Source of the DNA: Mycobacterium kyorinense | GTDB taxonomy: Bacteria; Actinomycetota; Actinomycetes; Mycobacteriales; Mycobacteriaceae | Assembly (NCBI RefSeq): GCF_002101735.1 | Contig: NZ_LQPE01000127.1 | Location: forward strand, 1 to 64,000 | Direction: 5' to 3' | DNA: 64,000 nucleotides | Shown: positions 18,899 to 29,092 of the stretch, piece after piece | Position numbering within the stretch: position 1 is the stretch's first letter | Layout: each line of letters begins with the position of its first letter | Notes under the pieces: model-generated | What the model saw: only the letters and a program-made list of their open reading frames with translations | Database searches by the model: none | Told to the model about the DNA's origin: nothing | Made by a program: the position numbers and the translations under genes

Positions 18899-19801
18899 AT
18901 GTCGATTTTCCTGAACAAGGACAACAAGGTCATCGTCCAGGGCATCACGGGCAGCGAGGCCACCGTGCACACCGCCCGGATGCTCAAGGCCGGCACCCAG
19001 ATCGTCGGCGGCGTCAACGCCCGCAAAGCGGGCACGACGGTCACGCATGAGGACAAGGGTGGTCGCGTCATCAAGCTGCCCGTGTTCGGCAGCGTCGCCG
19101 AGGCGATGAAGGAGACCGGCGCCGACGTGTCGATCATCTTCGTCCCGCCGAAATTCGCCAAGGACGCCATCATCGAGGCCATCGACGCCGAGATTCCGCT
19201 GCTGGTGGTGATCACCGAGGGGATCCCGGTGCAAGACACCGCCTATGCGTGGGCCTACAACGTGAGCAAAGGCAACAAGACCCGGATCATCGGACCGAAC
19301 TGTCCCGGCATCATCACGCCCGGCCAGTCGCTGGTCGGCATCACCCCGGCCAACATCACCGGATCCGGTCCGATCGGTCTGGTGTCCAAGTCGGGCACCC
19401 TGACCTACCAGATGATGTTCGAGCTGCGTGACTTCGGCTTCTCCACGGCGATCGGGATCGGCGGGGACCCGGTGATCGGTACCACCCACATCGACGCCAT
19501 CGAGGCGTTCGAGAAGGACCCCGACACCAAGGTCATCGTGATGATCGGCGAGATCGGCGGCGACGCCGAGGAGCGCGCGGCCGACTACATCAAGGCCAAC
19601 GTCTCCAAGCCGGTCGTCGGCTACGTCGCGGGATTTACTGCGCCGGAGGGCAAGACGATGGGCCACGCCGGCGCGATCGTGTCCGGCTCGTCGGGCACCG
19701 CGGCCGCCAAGAAGGAGGCCCTGGAGGCGGCGGGCGTCAAGGTCGGCAAGACACCGTCGGAGACCGCGGCGCTGGCGCGGAAGATTTTGCAGGAGTTGTG
19801 A
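18899..19801 (+). CDS. sucD: Succinyl-CoA synthetase alpha subunit
   Basis: This 300-residue CoA-binding subunit carries the phosphorylated histidine. The N-terminal Rossmann domain has [15 protein letters not shown], the signature SKSGTLTYQ lies near residue 160, and the active-site region is [13 protein letters not shown] (~250), whose His is transiently phosphorylated. The final TTG-TGA overlaps the GTG start of the thiolase-like gene by four bases, so the three genes 17715-21324 are probably one transcript. Confidence 0.97.
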   Translation: MSIFLNKDNKVIVQGITGSEATVHTARMLKAGTQIVGGVNARKAGTTVTHEDKGGRVIKLPVFGSVAEAMKETGADVSIIFVPPKFAKDAIIEAIDAEIPLLVVITEGIPVQDTAYAWAYNVSKGNKTRIIGPNCPGIITPGQSLVGITPANITGSGPIGLVSKSGTLTYQMMFELRDFGFSTAIGIGGDPVIGTTHIDAIEAFEKDPDTKVIVMIGEIGGDAEERAADYIKANVSKPVVGYVAGFTAPEGKTMGHAGAIVSGSSGTAAAKKEALEAAGVKVGKTPSETAALARKILQEL

Positions 19802-21324
19802 GTATCGACGCCCGCACGCCCGTCATCGTCGGCGTCGGGCAGGCCGCCGAGCGGATCGACGACCCGTACTACCGGGCGATGTCGGCCGTCGAGCTGGCCA
19901 CCGCGGGTGCCCGCGCCGCGCTCGAGGACTGCGGCGCCGACGCGGCCAAGGTGGCCGCCGCGATCGACACCGTCGCGGGCGTGCGGCAGTTCGAGATCTC
20001 CGGGCCGGCGCAGGCGGTGCTGGGTAAGTCGAACAATTATCCGCGGTCGGTGGCCAACCGGATCGACGCCGATCCGGCCCGGGCGATCCTGGAGATCGTC
20101 GGGGGCCAGGGCCCGCAGCATCTGATCACCGAGCTGGCCGGCGAGATCGCGGCCGGCCGCTCGGAGGTCGCGCTGATCTTCGGGTCGGATGCGACGTCGA
20201 CCACCCGCTACTTCGCCAACGCGGACAACAAGCCGGACTTCTCCGAGACGGTCGAGGGCTCGCTGGAAGACCGCGGGCACGGCCTGGAGGGGCTGATCAG
20301 CCGCTACACCGTGATTCACGGCCTGGTGGACGCGCCGACCCAGTACGCGCTGCTGGAGAACGCCCGACGCGCGGGGACCGGGCTGGGCCCGGCGGAGTAT
20401 CTGCGTTGCATGGGGGAGTTGTTCGCGCCGTTCAGCAAGGTCGCAGCAGACAACCCGTTCGCCGCCGCGCCGGTCGAACGCAGCGTCGAGGAGCTGATCA
20501 CGGTCACCGAGAGCAACCGGATGATCTCCGAGCCGTACCCGCGGCTGCTGGTGGCCCGCGACCAGGTGAACCAGGGTGCGGCGACGCTGCTGATGTCGGT
20601 GGAGGCGGCCCGCAAACTCGGTGTGCCGGAAGACAATTGGGTCTACCTGCACGGCCATGCCGACATGGCCGAGCAGAGTCTGCTGGACCGGCCGGATCTA
20701 GGGCACGCGCCGTCGGCGGTGGCGGCGGTGCGTGAGGCGTTGCGCGTCGCCGGTATCGGTGTCGACGACGTCGCGACCTTCGACATGTACAGCTGCTTCC
20801 CCGTTCCGGTGTTCAACATCTGCGACGGCTTGGGCATCGCGACGGACGACCCGCGCGGGCTGACGCTGACCGGTGGCCTGCCGTTTTTCGGCGGGGCCGG
20901 CAACAACTACTCGATGCACGGCGTCGCCGAGACCGTCGCGCAGATGCGCAGCCGGCCGGGCGAATTCGGGCTCGTCGGTGCCAACGGCGGCATCATGAGC
21001 AAGTATTCAGTAGGCATCTACTCGACCACGCCGGTGGAATGGAAGCCGGACCGCAGCGCGCAGCTGCAGGCCGAGGTCGAGGCGTGGCCCACCGTGGCGG
21101 TGACCGAGCACGCCGACGGGCCCGGCACCGTCGAGACCTACACGGTGCGACGGGACAACGGTCGGTTGACCGGGATCATCATCGGCCGCCTCGACGCCGA
21201 CGACAGCCGGTTTTTGGCCACCACTGGGGACGACGACCTGATCGGGTTGCTGACCGACGGGGATCCGCTGGGACAGGCCGTGAAGGTGCGCTCCTTCGAC
21301 TACGGCAACCGCTGCAGTTTCTAG
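19798..21324 (+). CDS. Thiolase-like protein (SCP2-thiolase fold) without the usual catalytic cysteine
   Basis: This 508-residue protein has a two-domain thiolase fold ([14 protein letters not shown] at the N-terminus, [19 protein letters not shown] and NYSMHG later) and an extra C-terminal ~100-residue domain of the thiolase-like OB-fold type. In true thiolases a Cys sits in the first domain near residue 90; here the corresponding stretch reads [14 protein letters not shown] with no Cys, and the C-terminal CxG motif is not visible. It therefore resembles the mycobacterial TLP proteins, which bind CoA or lipid but lack thiolase activity. GTG 19798 overlaps the sucD stop, tying it to sucCD expression. 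I recall no equivalent between sucD and Rv0953c in M. tuberculosis. Confidence 0.7.
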   Translation: MSIDARTPVIVGVGQAAERIDDPYYRAMSAVELATAGARAALEDCGADAAKVAAAIDTVAGVRQFEISGPAQAVLGKSNNYPRSVANRIDADPARAILEIVGGQGPQHLITELAGEIAAGRSEVALIFGSDATSTTRYFANADNKPDFSETVEGSLEDRGHGLEGLISRYTVIHGLVDAPTQYALLENARRAGTGLGPAEYLRCMGELFAPFSKVAADNPFAAAPVERSVEELITVTESNRMISEPYPRLLVARDQVNQGAATLLMSVEAARKLGVPEDNWVYLHGHADMAEQSLLDRPDLGHAPSAVAAVREALRVAGIGVDDVATFDMYSCFPVPVFNICDGLGIATDDPRGLTLTGGLPFFGGAGNNYSMHGVAETVAQMRSRPGEFGLVGANGGIMSKYSVGIYSTTPVEWKPDRSAQLQAEVEAWPTVAVTEHADGPGTVETYTVRRDNGRLTGIIIGRLDADDSRFLATTGDDDLIGLLTDGDPLGQAVKVRSFDYGNRCSF

Positions 21325-21330
21325 CGCGAC

Positions 21331-21380
21331 CAGACGCAGAATCGCGCTCCGCGTGCCGATTTTGTGCGATTCTGCGTCTG
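21331..21380. repeat. Hairpin repeat (family 1, copy B)
   Basis: CAGACGCAGAATCGC at 21331-21345 and its exact inverse at 21366-21380 share the core of the element at 9031-9088. It sits between the convergent thiolase-like and LLM oxidoreductase genes and ends five bases before the latter's stop codon. Confidence 0.85.
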
Positions 21381-21384
21381 CTCG

Positions 21385-22233
21385 TCACACGAAGGTGGCC
21401 AGCTTGCCGGCCAGCCGTTCGACGTAGGCGGCCACCTCGTCGTCGGAGCGGTCCGGTAAGCCGAACAACACCTCCGTCACACCCAGCTCGGCCCAGCGAG
21501 CCAACTTCTCCGCATCGGGCTTGAAGTCCAGCGCCACGATCTGCGGCGCGCCGTCACGGCCGGCGGCCGCCCAGGTGTCCTGCAACAACTTCACCGGCTC
21601 GTCGATATCGAAGTCGCGCGGCGTGGTGATCCAGCCGTCGGCGCTGCGCGCGATCCACTTGAAGTTCTTCTCGGTTCCCGCGGCCCCGACCAGCACCGGG
21701 ACGTGCGACTGCACCGGCTTGGGCCAGGCCCAGCTCGGCCCGAACTTGACGAACTCGCCGTCGTAGGCGGCTTCCTCCTGCGTCCACAGCGCGCGCATCG
21801 CCTCGAGGTATTCGCGCAGCATCGTGCGGCGCCGCCCGGGCGGCACACCGTGGTCGGCGAGTTCGTCGGTGTTCCAACCGAATCCCACGCCCAGACTCAC
21901 CCGGCCGCCGGACAGATGATCGAGGGTGGCAATCGATTTGGCCAGCGTGATCGGATCGTGTTCGACCGGCAGTGCAACCGCGGTGGACAGCCGAACCCGC
22001 GAGGTGACGGCGCATGCCGCGCCCAGACTGACCCACGGGTCCAACGTGCGCATGTACCGGTCGTCGGGCAAGGACTCGTCGCCGGTGGTCGGGTGCGCGG
22101 CCTCGCGCTTGACCGGGATGTGGGTGTGTTCGGGCACGTAGAAGGTGCGGAATCCATGCTTTTCGGCGAGGACGGCCGCCGCCGCCGGGGTGATGCCGCG
22201 GTCGCTGGTGAACAGCACAAGCCCGTAATCCAT
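21385..22233 (-). CDS. LLM-class F420-dependent oxidoreductase
   Basis: This 282-residue luciferase-like TIM-barrel protein has family segments GFRTFYVPEHTHIP (~residue 27), RVRLSTAVALPVEHDPITLAKSIATLDHLSGGR (~78-112), LGVGFGWNTDEL and PVLVGAAG. Mycobacterial members use coenzyme F420 to oxidise or reduce diverse substrates. It corresponds to Rv0953c. A KstR-type box eight bases upstream of the ATG suggests control by the cholesterol-catabolism repressor and hence a role in sterol or lipid metabolism. That is inference from the motif. Confidence 0.85.
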   Translation of the reverse strand: MDYGLVLFTSDRGITPAAAAVLAEKHGFRTFYVPEHTHIPVKREAAHPTTGDESLPDDRYMRTLDPWVSLGAACAVTSRVRLSTAVALPVEHDPITLAKSIATLDHLSGGRVSLGVGFGWNTDELADHGVPPGRRRTMLREYLEAMRALWTQEEAAYDGEFVKFGPSWAWPKPVQSHVPVLVGAAGTEKNFKWIARSADGWITTPRDFDIDEPVKLLQDTWAAAGRDGAPQIVALDFKPDAEKLARWAELGVTEVLFGLPDRSDDEVAAYVERLAGKLATFV

Positions 22234-22241
22234 CCCTGAAT

Positions 22242-22255
22242 TAGAACGTGTTCCA
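22242..22255. promoter_or_regulatory. KstR-type operator upstream of the LLM oxidoreductase
   Basis: TAGAACGTGTTCCA fits the KstR consensus TNNAACNNGTTNNA at every fixed position and is nearly palindromic. It lies eight bases upstream of the start codon, where repressor binding would block transcription. Confidence 0.6.
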
Positions 22256-22453
22256 ATCTGGTGGGCAAGCGCGGGGGTGGCAATGACACGCCGACTGCCG
22301 CGTCACGGGTATGCCGAGGTGCGCTAGCGTGGACGGTCGAATCGCGTCGCAGCGCCGTGCTCGCCGCTATGGCGTTCATCGAGCGGTCCGACGTAGCGTC
22401 GCGGGAGCGGCGCCTGGGAGTACAGCAACGGCAACCGAAGCACAGGAGAAGTC

Positions 22454-23374
22454 ATGACCTACTCGCCCGGCAGCCCCGGATATCCGCCCGCGCAATCGCA
22501 AGGCTCGTATGGAGCGTCCACGCCGTCGTTCGCGAAATCCGAAGAGGGCGCAAGCAATTTGGGCCTCTACCTGACCATCGCGGTGGTGGCGCTCGGTCTG
22601 GCGAGCTACCTGGCGAGCTTCGGCCCGATGTACACCGTCAGCTCCGACGTGGGCCCGGTCGGCGACATCACCGGCGGCGACGTCGGCATCGGCGTGATCG
22701 GCGCGCTGCTGGCCGGGCTGCTGGCCGCGGTCGGCCTGCTGCCGAAGGCCAAAAACTACTCGGCAGTGGTCGCCGCGATCGCGGTGTTCGGGTTGCTGAC
22801 GGTGATCAAGGAGGCCCTCGGCAAGCCGAGCGGCTTCTCGATCGGCTGGGCCCTGTGGATCGTGCTGGCCTGCGCCGTGCTGCAGGCCAGTGCGGCGGTT
22901 GCCGCGCTGTTGCTGGACGCCGGCGTCATCACCCCGCCGGCGCCGCGGCCCAAATACGACCAGTTCGGGCACTACGGGCAATACGGCGGCCAGCCCGGCG
23001 GCTACTACGGCCAGCAGGGTCCCTACCAGCAGCACAGCCCGCAGCCGTCCCCCCAGCACTCCGGCTACGGCTCGCAGTACGGCGGCTACCCGTCGTCGCC
23101 GTCGACCGGCGGCTTCAGCACGGTCGGCCAGCAGACCGGGCCGCAGCAGCAGGCCTCCCAGTCCGGACCGCAACAAGGTGGGCAGCAGGGCTCGCAGCAG
23201 GGTCCGCCCACCCCGCCCACCGGTTTCCCCAGCTTCGGCCAGCCGCAGTCGGGCGGTTCGGGCAGCCAGGGCGCGGGCCAGGGCAACTCCGCCAACCACG
23301 GCGGGCAGGCTCAGCCGTCCTATGGCCAGGGCCAGCAGCCGCAGTCGCCCTCCTCGGGTCAGTCACAGTCCTAA
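22454..23374 (+). CDS. Membrane protein with Gln/Gly/Pro-rich C-terminal tail (34-kDa antigen family)
   Basis: This 306-residue protein has four hydrophobic segments between residues 36 and 158, for example [21 protein letters not shown] and [16 protein letters not shown]. After about residue 165 comes a long low-complexity tail of Gln, Gly, Ser, Pro and Tyr with QYGG, YGQ and GQQ repeats. It corresponds to Rv0954 and the M. avium paratuberculosis 34-kDa antigen family; the M. tuberculosis protein has been linked to the divisome. AGGAGA lies before the ATG. The next membrane gene starts 40 bases downstream on the same strand. Confidence 0.8.
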   Translation: MTYSPGSPGYPPAQSQGSYGASTPSFAKSEEGASNLGLYLTIAVVALGLASYLASFGPMYTVSSDVGPVGDITGGDVGIGVIGALLAGLLAAVGLLPKAKNYSAVVAAIAVFGLLTVIKEALGKPSGFSIGWALWIVLACAVLQASAAVAALLLDAGVITPPAPRPKYDQFGHYGQYGGQPGGYYGQQGPYQQHSPQPSPQHSGYGSQYGGYPSSPSTGGFSTVGQQTGPQQQASQSGPQQGGQQGSQQGPPTPPTGFPSFGQPQSGGSGSQGAGQGNSANHGGQAQPSYGQGQQPQSPSSGQSQS

Positions 23375-23413
23375 CCGGGCGCTCCCGCGCCTAGTCGTCA
23401 ACGTGCGCGAAGC

Positions 23414-24661
23414 GTGACGCGGGTGGACGATCGCCGCGTGCCGGGTGCGCGTCAGGCCCGAGACCTGCTGAGGGTGGCTTTCGGGCCGGCGGTGGTGGCG
23501 CTGGTCATCATCGCCGCAGTGACGCTGCTGCAGTTGCTGATCGCCAACAGCGACATGACCGGTGCGTTGGGCGCCATCGCCAGCATGTGGCTCGGCGTGC
23601 ATCAGGTGCCGATCTCGATCGGCGGCCGTGAGCTGGGCGTGATGCCGCTGCTGCCCGTGCTGTTGATGGTGTGGGGAACCGCGCGCACCACGGCGCAGGC
23701 CACCGCCGCCACCGCGTCCTGGTTCGTGATCCGCTGGGTGGTGGCCTCCGCGCTGGGCGGGCCGCTGCTGATCGCCGCGATCTCGCTGGCAGTCATCCAC
23801 GACGCCGCGTCGGTGATCACCGAGTTGCAGACGCCCAGCGCGCTGCGGGCGTTCCTCAGCGTGCTGGTGGTGCATGGGATCGGCGCCGCGATCGGCGTGG
23901 GCTCTCGGGCCGGCCGCCGCGCGTTGGCCGCGTCACCGCTGCCCGACTGGCTCGGCGATTCACTGCGGGCCGCGACCGCGGGCGTCTTGGCGCTGCTCGG
24001 CCTTTCGGGTGTGGTGGCGGCCGGCTCACTGGTCGTGCATTGGGGCACCATGCACGACCTCTACGCGATCACCGATTCGATCTTCGGCCAGTTCAGCCTG
24101 ACCGTGCTCTCGGTGTTGTACGTGCCCAACATCATCGTCGGAACGGCCGCGGTCGCCGTGGGCTCCAGCGCCCATCTGGGCTTTGCGACGTTCAGCTCGT
24201 TCACGGTGTTCGGTGGCGACATTCCGGCGCTTCCCGTGCTGGCCGCCGCACCCAGCCCGCCGCTGGGCCCGGTGTGGGTGGCGCTGCTGATCGTCGGCGC
24301 ATCCTCAGGTGTGGCGGTCGGGCAGCAGTGCGCGCGGCGGCCGCTGCCGTTGGGTGCGGCGACCGCCAAGCTGCTGGTGGCGGCGGTCCTGGCGGCGCTG
24401 ACGATGATGTTGCTGGGCTACGCCGGCGGCGGGCAGCTGGGCAATTTCGGCCGGGTCGGCGTCGACCAGGACACCTTCGGAATCGCGGTGTTTCTGTGGT
24501 TCGCCGGCGTCGGTGCGATCACGGTGGCGATGGCCGGCGGGATCAGCCGCCGGCCCAAACCGGTGCCGGTCGTCGAACCCGAGCCGGCCGTCGACGAGTC
24601 CGCCGAGGAGGCGCCCGCCACGCCGACCGACGCCGACGAGCCGCCGGCAGAGGGCGATTAG
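23414..24661 (+). CDS. Polytopic membrane protein (DUF6350 family)
   Basis: This 415-residue protein has about nine to ten transmembrane segments, including [52 protein letters not shown] and [21 protein letters not shown]. It ends in an acidic Glu/Pro-rich cytosolic tail after about residue 375. It corresponds to Rv0955. No function is established from the sequence. The GTG start at 23414 is used. The purN start follows nine bases after the stop, so it may be transcribed with the purine genes. Confidence 0.75.
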   Translation: MTRVDDRRVPGARQARDLLRVAFGPAVVALVIIAAVTLLQLLIANSDMTGALGAIASMWLGVHQVPISIGGRELGVMPLLPVLLMVWGTARTTAQATAATASWFVIRWVVASALGGPLLIAAISLAVIHDAASVITELQTPSALRAFLSVLVVHGIGAAIGVGSRAGRRALAASPLPDWLGDSLRAATAGVLALLGLSGVVAAGSLVVHWGTMHDLYAITDSIFGQFSLTVLSVLYVPNIIVGTAAVAVGSSAHLGFATFSSFTVFGGDIPALPVLAAAPSPPLGPVWVALLIVGASSGVAVGQQCARRPLPLGAATAKLLVAAVLAALTMMLLGYAGGGQLGNFGRVGVDQDTFGIAVFLWFAGVGAITVAMAGGISRRPKPVPVVEPEPAVDESAEEAPATPTDADEPPAEGD

Positions 24662-24670
24662 GCTCGCCCT

Positions 24671-25300
24671 GTGCAGCAACCGCTCCATGTGCCCCCGAGC
24701 GCGCCCGCACGACTGGTGGTGCTGGCGTCGGGAACGGGTTCGCTGCTCGCCTCACTGCTGGACGCCGCCGTCGGCGACTACCCGGCTCGTGTGGTTGCCG
24801 TCGGCGTGGACCGGGACTGCCGCGCCGCCGAGATCGCCGCGGCCGCGTCGTTGCCGACGTTTACCGCCCGGCTGCGCGACTACCCCGGCCGCGACGCCTG
24901 GGACGCCGCGCTGACCGAGGCCACCGCAGCGCATTCGCCCGACCTGATCGTCTCCGCGGGGTTCATGAAAATCCTTGGGCCGCAATTTCTCTCGCGCTTC
25001 TCCGGGCGCATCGTCAACTCTCACCCGACGCTGCTGCCGGCATTCCCCGGCGCGCGCGGGGTGGCCGACGCGCTGGCCTACGGCGTCAAAGTCACCGGCG
25101 CTACGGTGCACCTGGTGGACGCCGGCACCGACACCGGGCCGATCCTGGCGCAGCAGCCGGTTCCGGTGCTCGACGACGACGACGAAGCGACCCTGCATGA
25201 GCGGATCAAGGTCGTGGAGCGACGGCTGTTGGTGGACGTGGTGGCCGCGGTGGTAACCGGCGGCGTGACGTGGACGGGACGAAAGGCGGTTATCGGATGA
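24671..25300 (+). CDS. purN: Phosphoribosylglycinamide formyltransferase
   Basis: This 209-residue enzyme formylates GAR using 10-formyl-THF, the third step of purine synthesis. It has the N-terminal [18 protein letters not shown], the [13 protein letters not shown] and catalytic [16 protein letters not shown] (~residue 116; the family's Asn-His pair) and [18 protein letters not shown] with the catalytic Asp. The GTG at 24671 is used. Its TGA overlaps the purH ATG (ATGA). Confidence 0.95.
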   Translation: MQQPLHVPPSAPARLVVLASGTGSLLASLLDAAVGDYPARVVAVGVDRDCRAAEIAAAASLPTFTARLRDYPGRDAWDAALTEATAAHSPDLIVSAGFMKILGPQFLSRFSGRIVNSHPTLLPAFPGARGVADALAYGVKVTGATVHLVDAGTDTGPILAQQPVPVLDDDDEATLHERIKVVERRLLVDVVAAVVTGGVTWTGRKAVIG

Positions 25301-26868
25301 GCACTAACGACGGGAGACGGCCGATCCGCCGCGCGTTGATCAGCGTCTACGACAAGTCCGGACTGGTGGAACTCGCCGAAGGTCTACACGCGGCCGGCGT
25401 CGACATCGTCTCGACCGGGTCGACCGCGAAAACCATTGCTGGCAAAGGCATCCCAGTCACTCCGGTAGAGGAGGTGACCGGGTTTCCCGAGGTGCTGGAC
25501 GGCCGCGTCAAGACCCTGCACCCGCATGTGCACGCCGGACTGCTGGCCGACCTGCGCAAGCCCGAACACGCCGGGGCCCTCGAACAGCTCGGCATCGCCG
25601 CGTTCGAGCTGGTGGTGGTCAACTTGTATCCGTTCAGCGAAACCGTGGCCTCCGGCGCGGGCGTGGACGAGTGCGTCGAGCAGATCGACATCGGCGGGCC
25701 CTCGATGGTGCGCGCCGCGGCCAAGAACCATCCAAGCGTGGCGGTGGTGGTCGACCCGCGCGGCTATGACGGCGTGCTGGCCGCGGTGCGTGCCGGCGGA
25801 TTCACCCTCCCGGAGCGGAAGCGATTAGCGTCGTTGGCGTTTCGGCACACCGCCGAGTACGACATCGCGGTCGCGGCCTGGATGGAGTCGACACTGGCGC
25901 CCGAGCAGCCGGCGATCGCGTTTCCGGAGTGGTTCGCCGGCTCGTGGCGGCGCTCGGCGTTGCTGCGCTACGGCGAGAACCCGCACCAGCAGGCTGCGCT
26001 GTACAGCGATCCCGCCGCCTGGCCGGGGCTGGCTCAGGCCGAGCAGCTGCACGGAAAAGAGATGTCCTACAACAACTTCACCGACGCCGATGCGGCCTGG
26101 CGCGCGGCGTTCGACCACGAAGAGACCTGCGTGGCGATCATCAAGCACGCCAACCCGTGTGGCATCGCGGTGTCGAACGTCTCGGTGGCCGACGCGCATC
26201 GCAAAGCCCACGAGTGCGACCCGCTGAGCGCGTTCGGCGGAGTGATCGCTGCCAACACCGAGGTCAGCGTCGAGATGGCGGAGTACGTCAGCACGATCTT
26301 CACCGAGGTGATCGTCGCGCCGGCATACGAGCCCGGTGCCCTCGACGTGTTGGCGCGCAAGAAGAACATCCGGGTGCTGGTGGCGTCCGAGCCGCAGCCC
26401 GGGGGCACCGAGCTGCGGCAGGTCAGCGGCGGGCTGTTGATGCAGCAGCGTGATCGGCTCGACGCAGCGGGGGACAACCCGGCCAACTGGACGCTTGCCG
26501 CCGGATCGCCGGCCGCACCGGAAACGTTGGCGGACTTGGTGTTTGCGTGGCGCACCTGCCGTGCGGTCAAGTCCAACGCGATCGTGATCGCTGCCGACGG
26601 CGCGACGGTCGGGGTCGGCATGGGCCAGGTCAACCGTGTCGACGCCGCACGGCTGGCCGTCGAACGCGGCGGAGATCGGGTGCGCGGCGCGGTCGCGGCC
26701 TCCGACGCCTTCTTCCCGTTCCCGGACGGTTTGGAGACGCTGGCCGCGGCGGGTGTGACCGCGATCGTGCATCCCGGCGGCTCGGTGCGCGACGACGAAG
26801 TGACGGCGGCGGCCGACAAGGCGGGCGTGACGCTGTATCTGACCGGCGCACGCCATTTCGCGCACTAA
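25297..26868 (+). CDS. purH: Bifunctional AICAR transformylase / IMP cyclohydrolase
   Basis: This 523-residue enzyme catalyses the last two steps to IMP. The N-terminal IMP cyclohydrolase domain shows [42 protein letters not shown] and GRVKTLHP. The C-terminal transformylase domain has [14 protein letters not shown], the catalytic KHANPCG (Lys-His) at about residue 288, and [16 protein letters not shown], ending in [12 protein letters not shown] 25297 overlaps the purN stop by four bases. An inverted repeat follows the stop. Confidence 0.97.
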   Translation: MSTNDGRRPIRRALISVYDKSGLVELAEGLHAAGVDIVSTGSTAKTIAGKGIPVTPVEEVTGFPEVLDGRVKTLHPHVHAGLLADLRKPEHAGALEQLGIAAFELVVVNLYPFSETVASGAGVDECVEQIDIGGPSMVRAAAKNHPSVAVVVDPRGYDGVLAAVRAGGFTLPERKRLASLAFRHTAEYDIAVAAWMESTLAPEQPAIAFPEWFAGSWRRSALLRYGENPHQQAALYSDPAAWPGLAQAEQLHGKEMSYNNFTDADAAWRAAFDHEETCVAIIKHANPCGIAVSNVSVADAHRKAHECDPLSAFGGVIAANTEVSVEMAEYVSTIFTEVIVAPAYEPGALDVLARKKNIRVLVASEPQPGGTELRQVSGGLLMQQRDRLDAAGDNPANWTLAAGSPAAPETLADLVFAWRTCRAVKSNAIVIAADGATVGVGMGQVNRVDAARLAVERGGDRVRGAVAASDAFFPFPDGLETLAAAGVTAIVHPGGSVRDDEVTAAADKAGVTLYLTGARHFAH

Positions 26869-26876
26869 AGCGGCGC

Positions 26877-26933
26877 CGAGTGTGTGACTGTGCCACGCGA
26901 GATCGGGATCGGCGTGGTTTATGTCCACACTCG
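26877..26933. repeat. Two-stage inverted repeat after purH (family 2, copy B)
   Basis: The outer arms are CGAGTGTG (26877-26884) and CACACTCG (26926-26933); the inner arms are CCACGC (26893-26898) and GCGTGG (26912-26917). It starts nine bases after the purH stop, a terminator-like position. The arm sequence matches the element upstream of pgi. Confidence 0.55.
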
Positions 26934-27073
26934 ACGAGGGGCTGGCCGCCGTGTGAGCAAACGACGGCGGTTCGCTGGGCCTCGCCCGAATCTCTTCCAG
27001 GCCGCCGCCGATCCCGACTAGCATCCGCGCTTGGGCGCGTAGATGGCGGGCCCTTCCAATCGAGAGGAACGAG

Positions 27074-27626
27074 ATGCGCGCGATAACGAAACGAACGGCG
27101 GCAATTTCCGCGGCGATTGCAGTAGCGCGTTGATGGGCGCTGGATGTGCCGAGAAGAAGGAAAAGATGGGCGAAACTACGAGTTCGGCGACGCCGTCGGT
27201 GTCGTCGTCGGCTGCCGCGGCTCCATCTACCACGGCCGAGAGTGCCGCCCCGAGTTCTACGCAAATCGCCGGCGCTAACGGCACCGAATACACGGTCGAG
27301 GGGCCGATTCTCGCCAAGTACGAGTCCCTTTCCGAGAAGGACCGCAAAGATCTCTGGGAGCGCCGACGGGCAACGAGCAGAAGAACCCCGACGGCGGCGT
27401 CTTCCAGCAGTTCGACGGCGGCGTCATTGTCCACAAGACGGCGTCGTATGTGGTGTGGGGCAAGATCCGCGACAAGTGGAACGAGCTGGGCGGTTCGCAG
27501 GGCAAGCTCGGCTACCCGACCAGCGACGAGGTGGACACCCCCGACGGCGGCAAGAAGTCGACGTTCGAGCACGGCACCATCACCTGGAAGCCGGGTGACG
27601 AGCAGGCCACTGTCGTCGAGCAGTAG
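27074..27626 (+). pseudogene. LGFP-repeat lipoprotein gene broken by two frameshifts
   Basis: Three consecutive frames carry parts of one protein. From ATG 27074 runs a signal peptide (MRAITKRTAAISAAIAVA) that hits TGA at 27131. The frame of 27133 then continues with a lipobox, LMGAGC, and a Ser/Ala-rich linker up to KYESLSEKDRKDL. From 27354 a third frame reads LGAPTGNEQKNPDGGVFQQF, YVVWGKIRDKWNELGG and GKLGYPTSDEV, which are LGFP cell-wall-binding repeats, to TAG 27624-27626. One missing base near 27126 and a duplicated CT at 27351-27355 explain both shifts. LGFP lipoproteins sit in the cell envelope. The gene is either a recent pseudogene or contains sequencing errors. A strong terminator hairpin follows. 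Confidence 0.75.
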
Positions 27627-27635
27627 GCCCACGGC

Positions 27636-27675
27636 GCGAAGGGCGGGCAATCGGCACCGATAGCCCGCCCTTCGC
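27636..27675 (+). terminator. Long hairpin, probable terminator of the LGFP gene
   Basis: The 13-base perfect arms GCGAAGGGCGGGC (27636-27648) and GCCCGCCCTTCGC (27663-27675) enclose a second small stem (ATCGG-CA-CCGAT). It starts ten bases after the stop codon. There is no long U-tract, as is common for mycobacterial terminators. Confidence 0.75.
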
Positions 27676-27706
27676 TTGTGCATGTGCGAAGCAGTCGTAG
27701 CGTGGA

Positions 27707-29092
27707 GTGGTGACCGCACCGAATCATCTGCCCCGTACCGTCGGCGAACTGCGCGCCGCCGGGCACCGCGAGCGGGGAGTTAAACAAGAAATCCGGGAAA
27801 ACCTGCTGACCGCGCTGGCCGAAGGCGACGATATCTGGCCGGGGATCCTGGGCTTCGACGACACCGTGATCCCGCAGCTGGAACGGGCGCTGATCGCCGG
27901 TCACGACGTCGTTCTGCTCGGCGAGCGCGGTCAGGGCAAGACCCGGCTGCTGCGGGCGCTGGTCGGCTTGCTCGACGAGTGGACGCCGGTGATCGCCGGG
28001 GCGGAGCTCGGCGAACACCCCTACTCGCCGATCACTCCCGAGTCGATCCGGCGGGCCGCCGATCTTGGCGACGACCTGCCCGTCGCCTGGAAGCACCGCA
28101 GCGAGCGCTACACCGAGAAGCTGGCCACCCCGGACACCAGCGTCGCGGACCTGGTCGGCGACATCGACCCGATCAAAGTGGCCGAAGGCCGCAGCCTGGG
28201 CGACCCGGAGACCATCGCCTATGGGCTGATCCCGCGGGCACACCGCGGCATTGTGGCGGTCAACGAGCTGCCCGACCTGGCCGAACGCATCCAGGTTTCG
28301 ATGCTCAACGTGATGGAGGAGCGCGACATTCAGGTCCGCGGCTACACGCTGCGCCTGCCGTTGGACGTGCTGGTGGTGGCCAGCGCCAACCCCGAGGACT
28401 ACACCAACCGCGGCCGGATCATCACGCCGCTCAAGGACCGGTTCGGCGCCGAGATCCGCACCCACTACCCGCTGGAGCTCGACGACGAGGTCGGCGTCAT
28501 CCTGCAGGAGGCACACCTGAGCGCGCAGGTGCCGGCCCACCTCATCCAGGTCATCGCCCGGTTCGCTCGCTATCTGCGCGAGTCGCATTCGGTGGATCAG
28601 CGCTCCGGGGTGTCGGCGCGCTTTGCGATCGCGGCGGCCGAAACGGTGGCGGCCTCGGCCCGGCATCGCGGCGCGATACTCGGCGAGACGGATCCGGTGG
28701 CCCGGGTGGTCGATCTGGGCACGGTGATCGACGTGCTGCGCGGCAAGCTGGAATTCGAGTCCGGCGAAGAAGGCCGCGAACAGGCCGTGCTGGAGCACCT
28801 GCTGCGCCGCGCCACCGCCGACACCGCATCCAACGTGCTTGGTGGCCTTGATGTCGGCTCGCTGGTGGCCGCGGTCGAGGGTGGTTCCGCGGTGACGACG
28901 GGCGAGCGGGTGTCGGCCAAGGACGTGCTGGCCGCGCTGCCGGATCTGCCGGTCATCGATGCGGTGGCCAAACGGCTTGGCGCCGAATCCGAAGGTGAAC
29001 GGGCCGCGGCGCTCGAATTGGCGCTGGAGGCACTGTATTTGGCCAAGCGCATCGACAAGGTGTCCGGGGAGGGCGAAACCGTCTATGGCTAA
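27707..29092 (+). CDS. MoxR-type AAA+ ATPase (magnesium-chelatase-like)
   Basis: This protein is 461 residues from GTG 27707 (a second GTG follows directly). Walker A is VLLGERGQGKT (~residue 67-77), the Walker B-like segment is GIVAVNELPDLAE, sensor 1 is VVASANPEDYTN, and an arginine-finger region follows in ITPLKDRFGAEIRTHYPL. It is equivalent to Rv0958. MoxR ATPases work with VWA proteins as chaperone-like pairs that insert metal or mature partner proteins. The next gene, a VWA protein, overlaps its stop by eight bases, which fits that pairing. Confidence 0.88.
   Translation: MVTAPNHLPRTVGELRAAGHRERGVKQEIRENLLTALAEGDDIWPGILGFDDTVIPQLERALIAGHDVVLLGERGQGKTRLLRALVGLLDEWTPVIAGAELGEHPYSPITPESIRRAADLGDDLPVAWKHRSERYTEKLATPDTSVADLVGDIDPIKVAEGRSLGDPETIAYGLIPRAHRGIVAVNELPDLAERIQVSMLNVMEERDIQVRGYTLRLPLDVLVVASANPEDYTNRGRIITPLKDRFGAEIRTHYPLELDDEVGVILQEAHLSAQVPAHLIQVIARFARYLRESHSVDQRSGVSARFAIAAAETVAASARHRGAILGETDPVARVVDLGTVIDVLRGKLEFESGEEGREQAVLEHLLRRATADTASNVLGGLDVGSLVAAVEGGSAVTTGERVSAKDVLAALPDLPVIDAVAKRLGAESEGERAAALELALEALYLAKRIDKVSGEGETVYG

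Noticed and set aside
22980..23374. Repetitive Gln/Gly/Pro stretch considered as a DNA repeat array or CRISPR
   Set aside because: The repetition is codon-level low complexity in the tail of a membrane protein. There are no regular spacers or identical repeats.
27043..27663. A 206-residue protein as a single frame over the LGFP gene
   Set aside because: Its N-terminus is polar with no signal peptide and its C-terminal third is an Arg/Ser-rich frame shadow. The frameshift reading gives a coherent lipoprotein instead.
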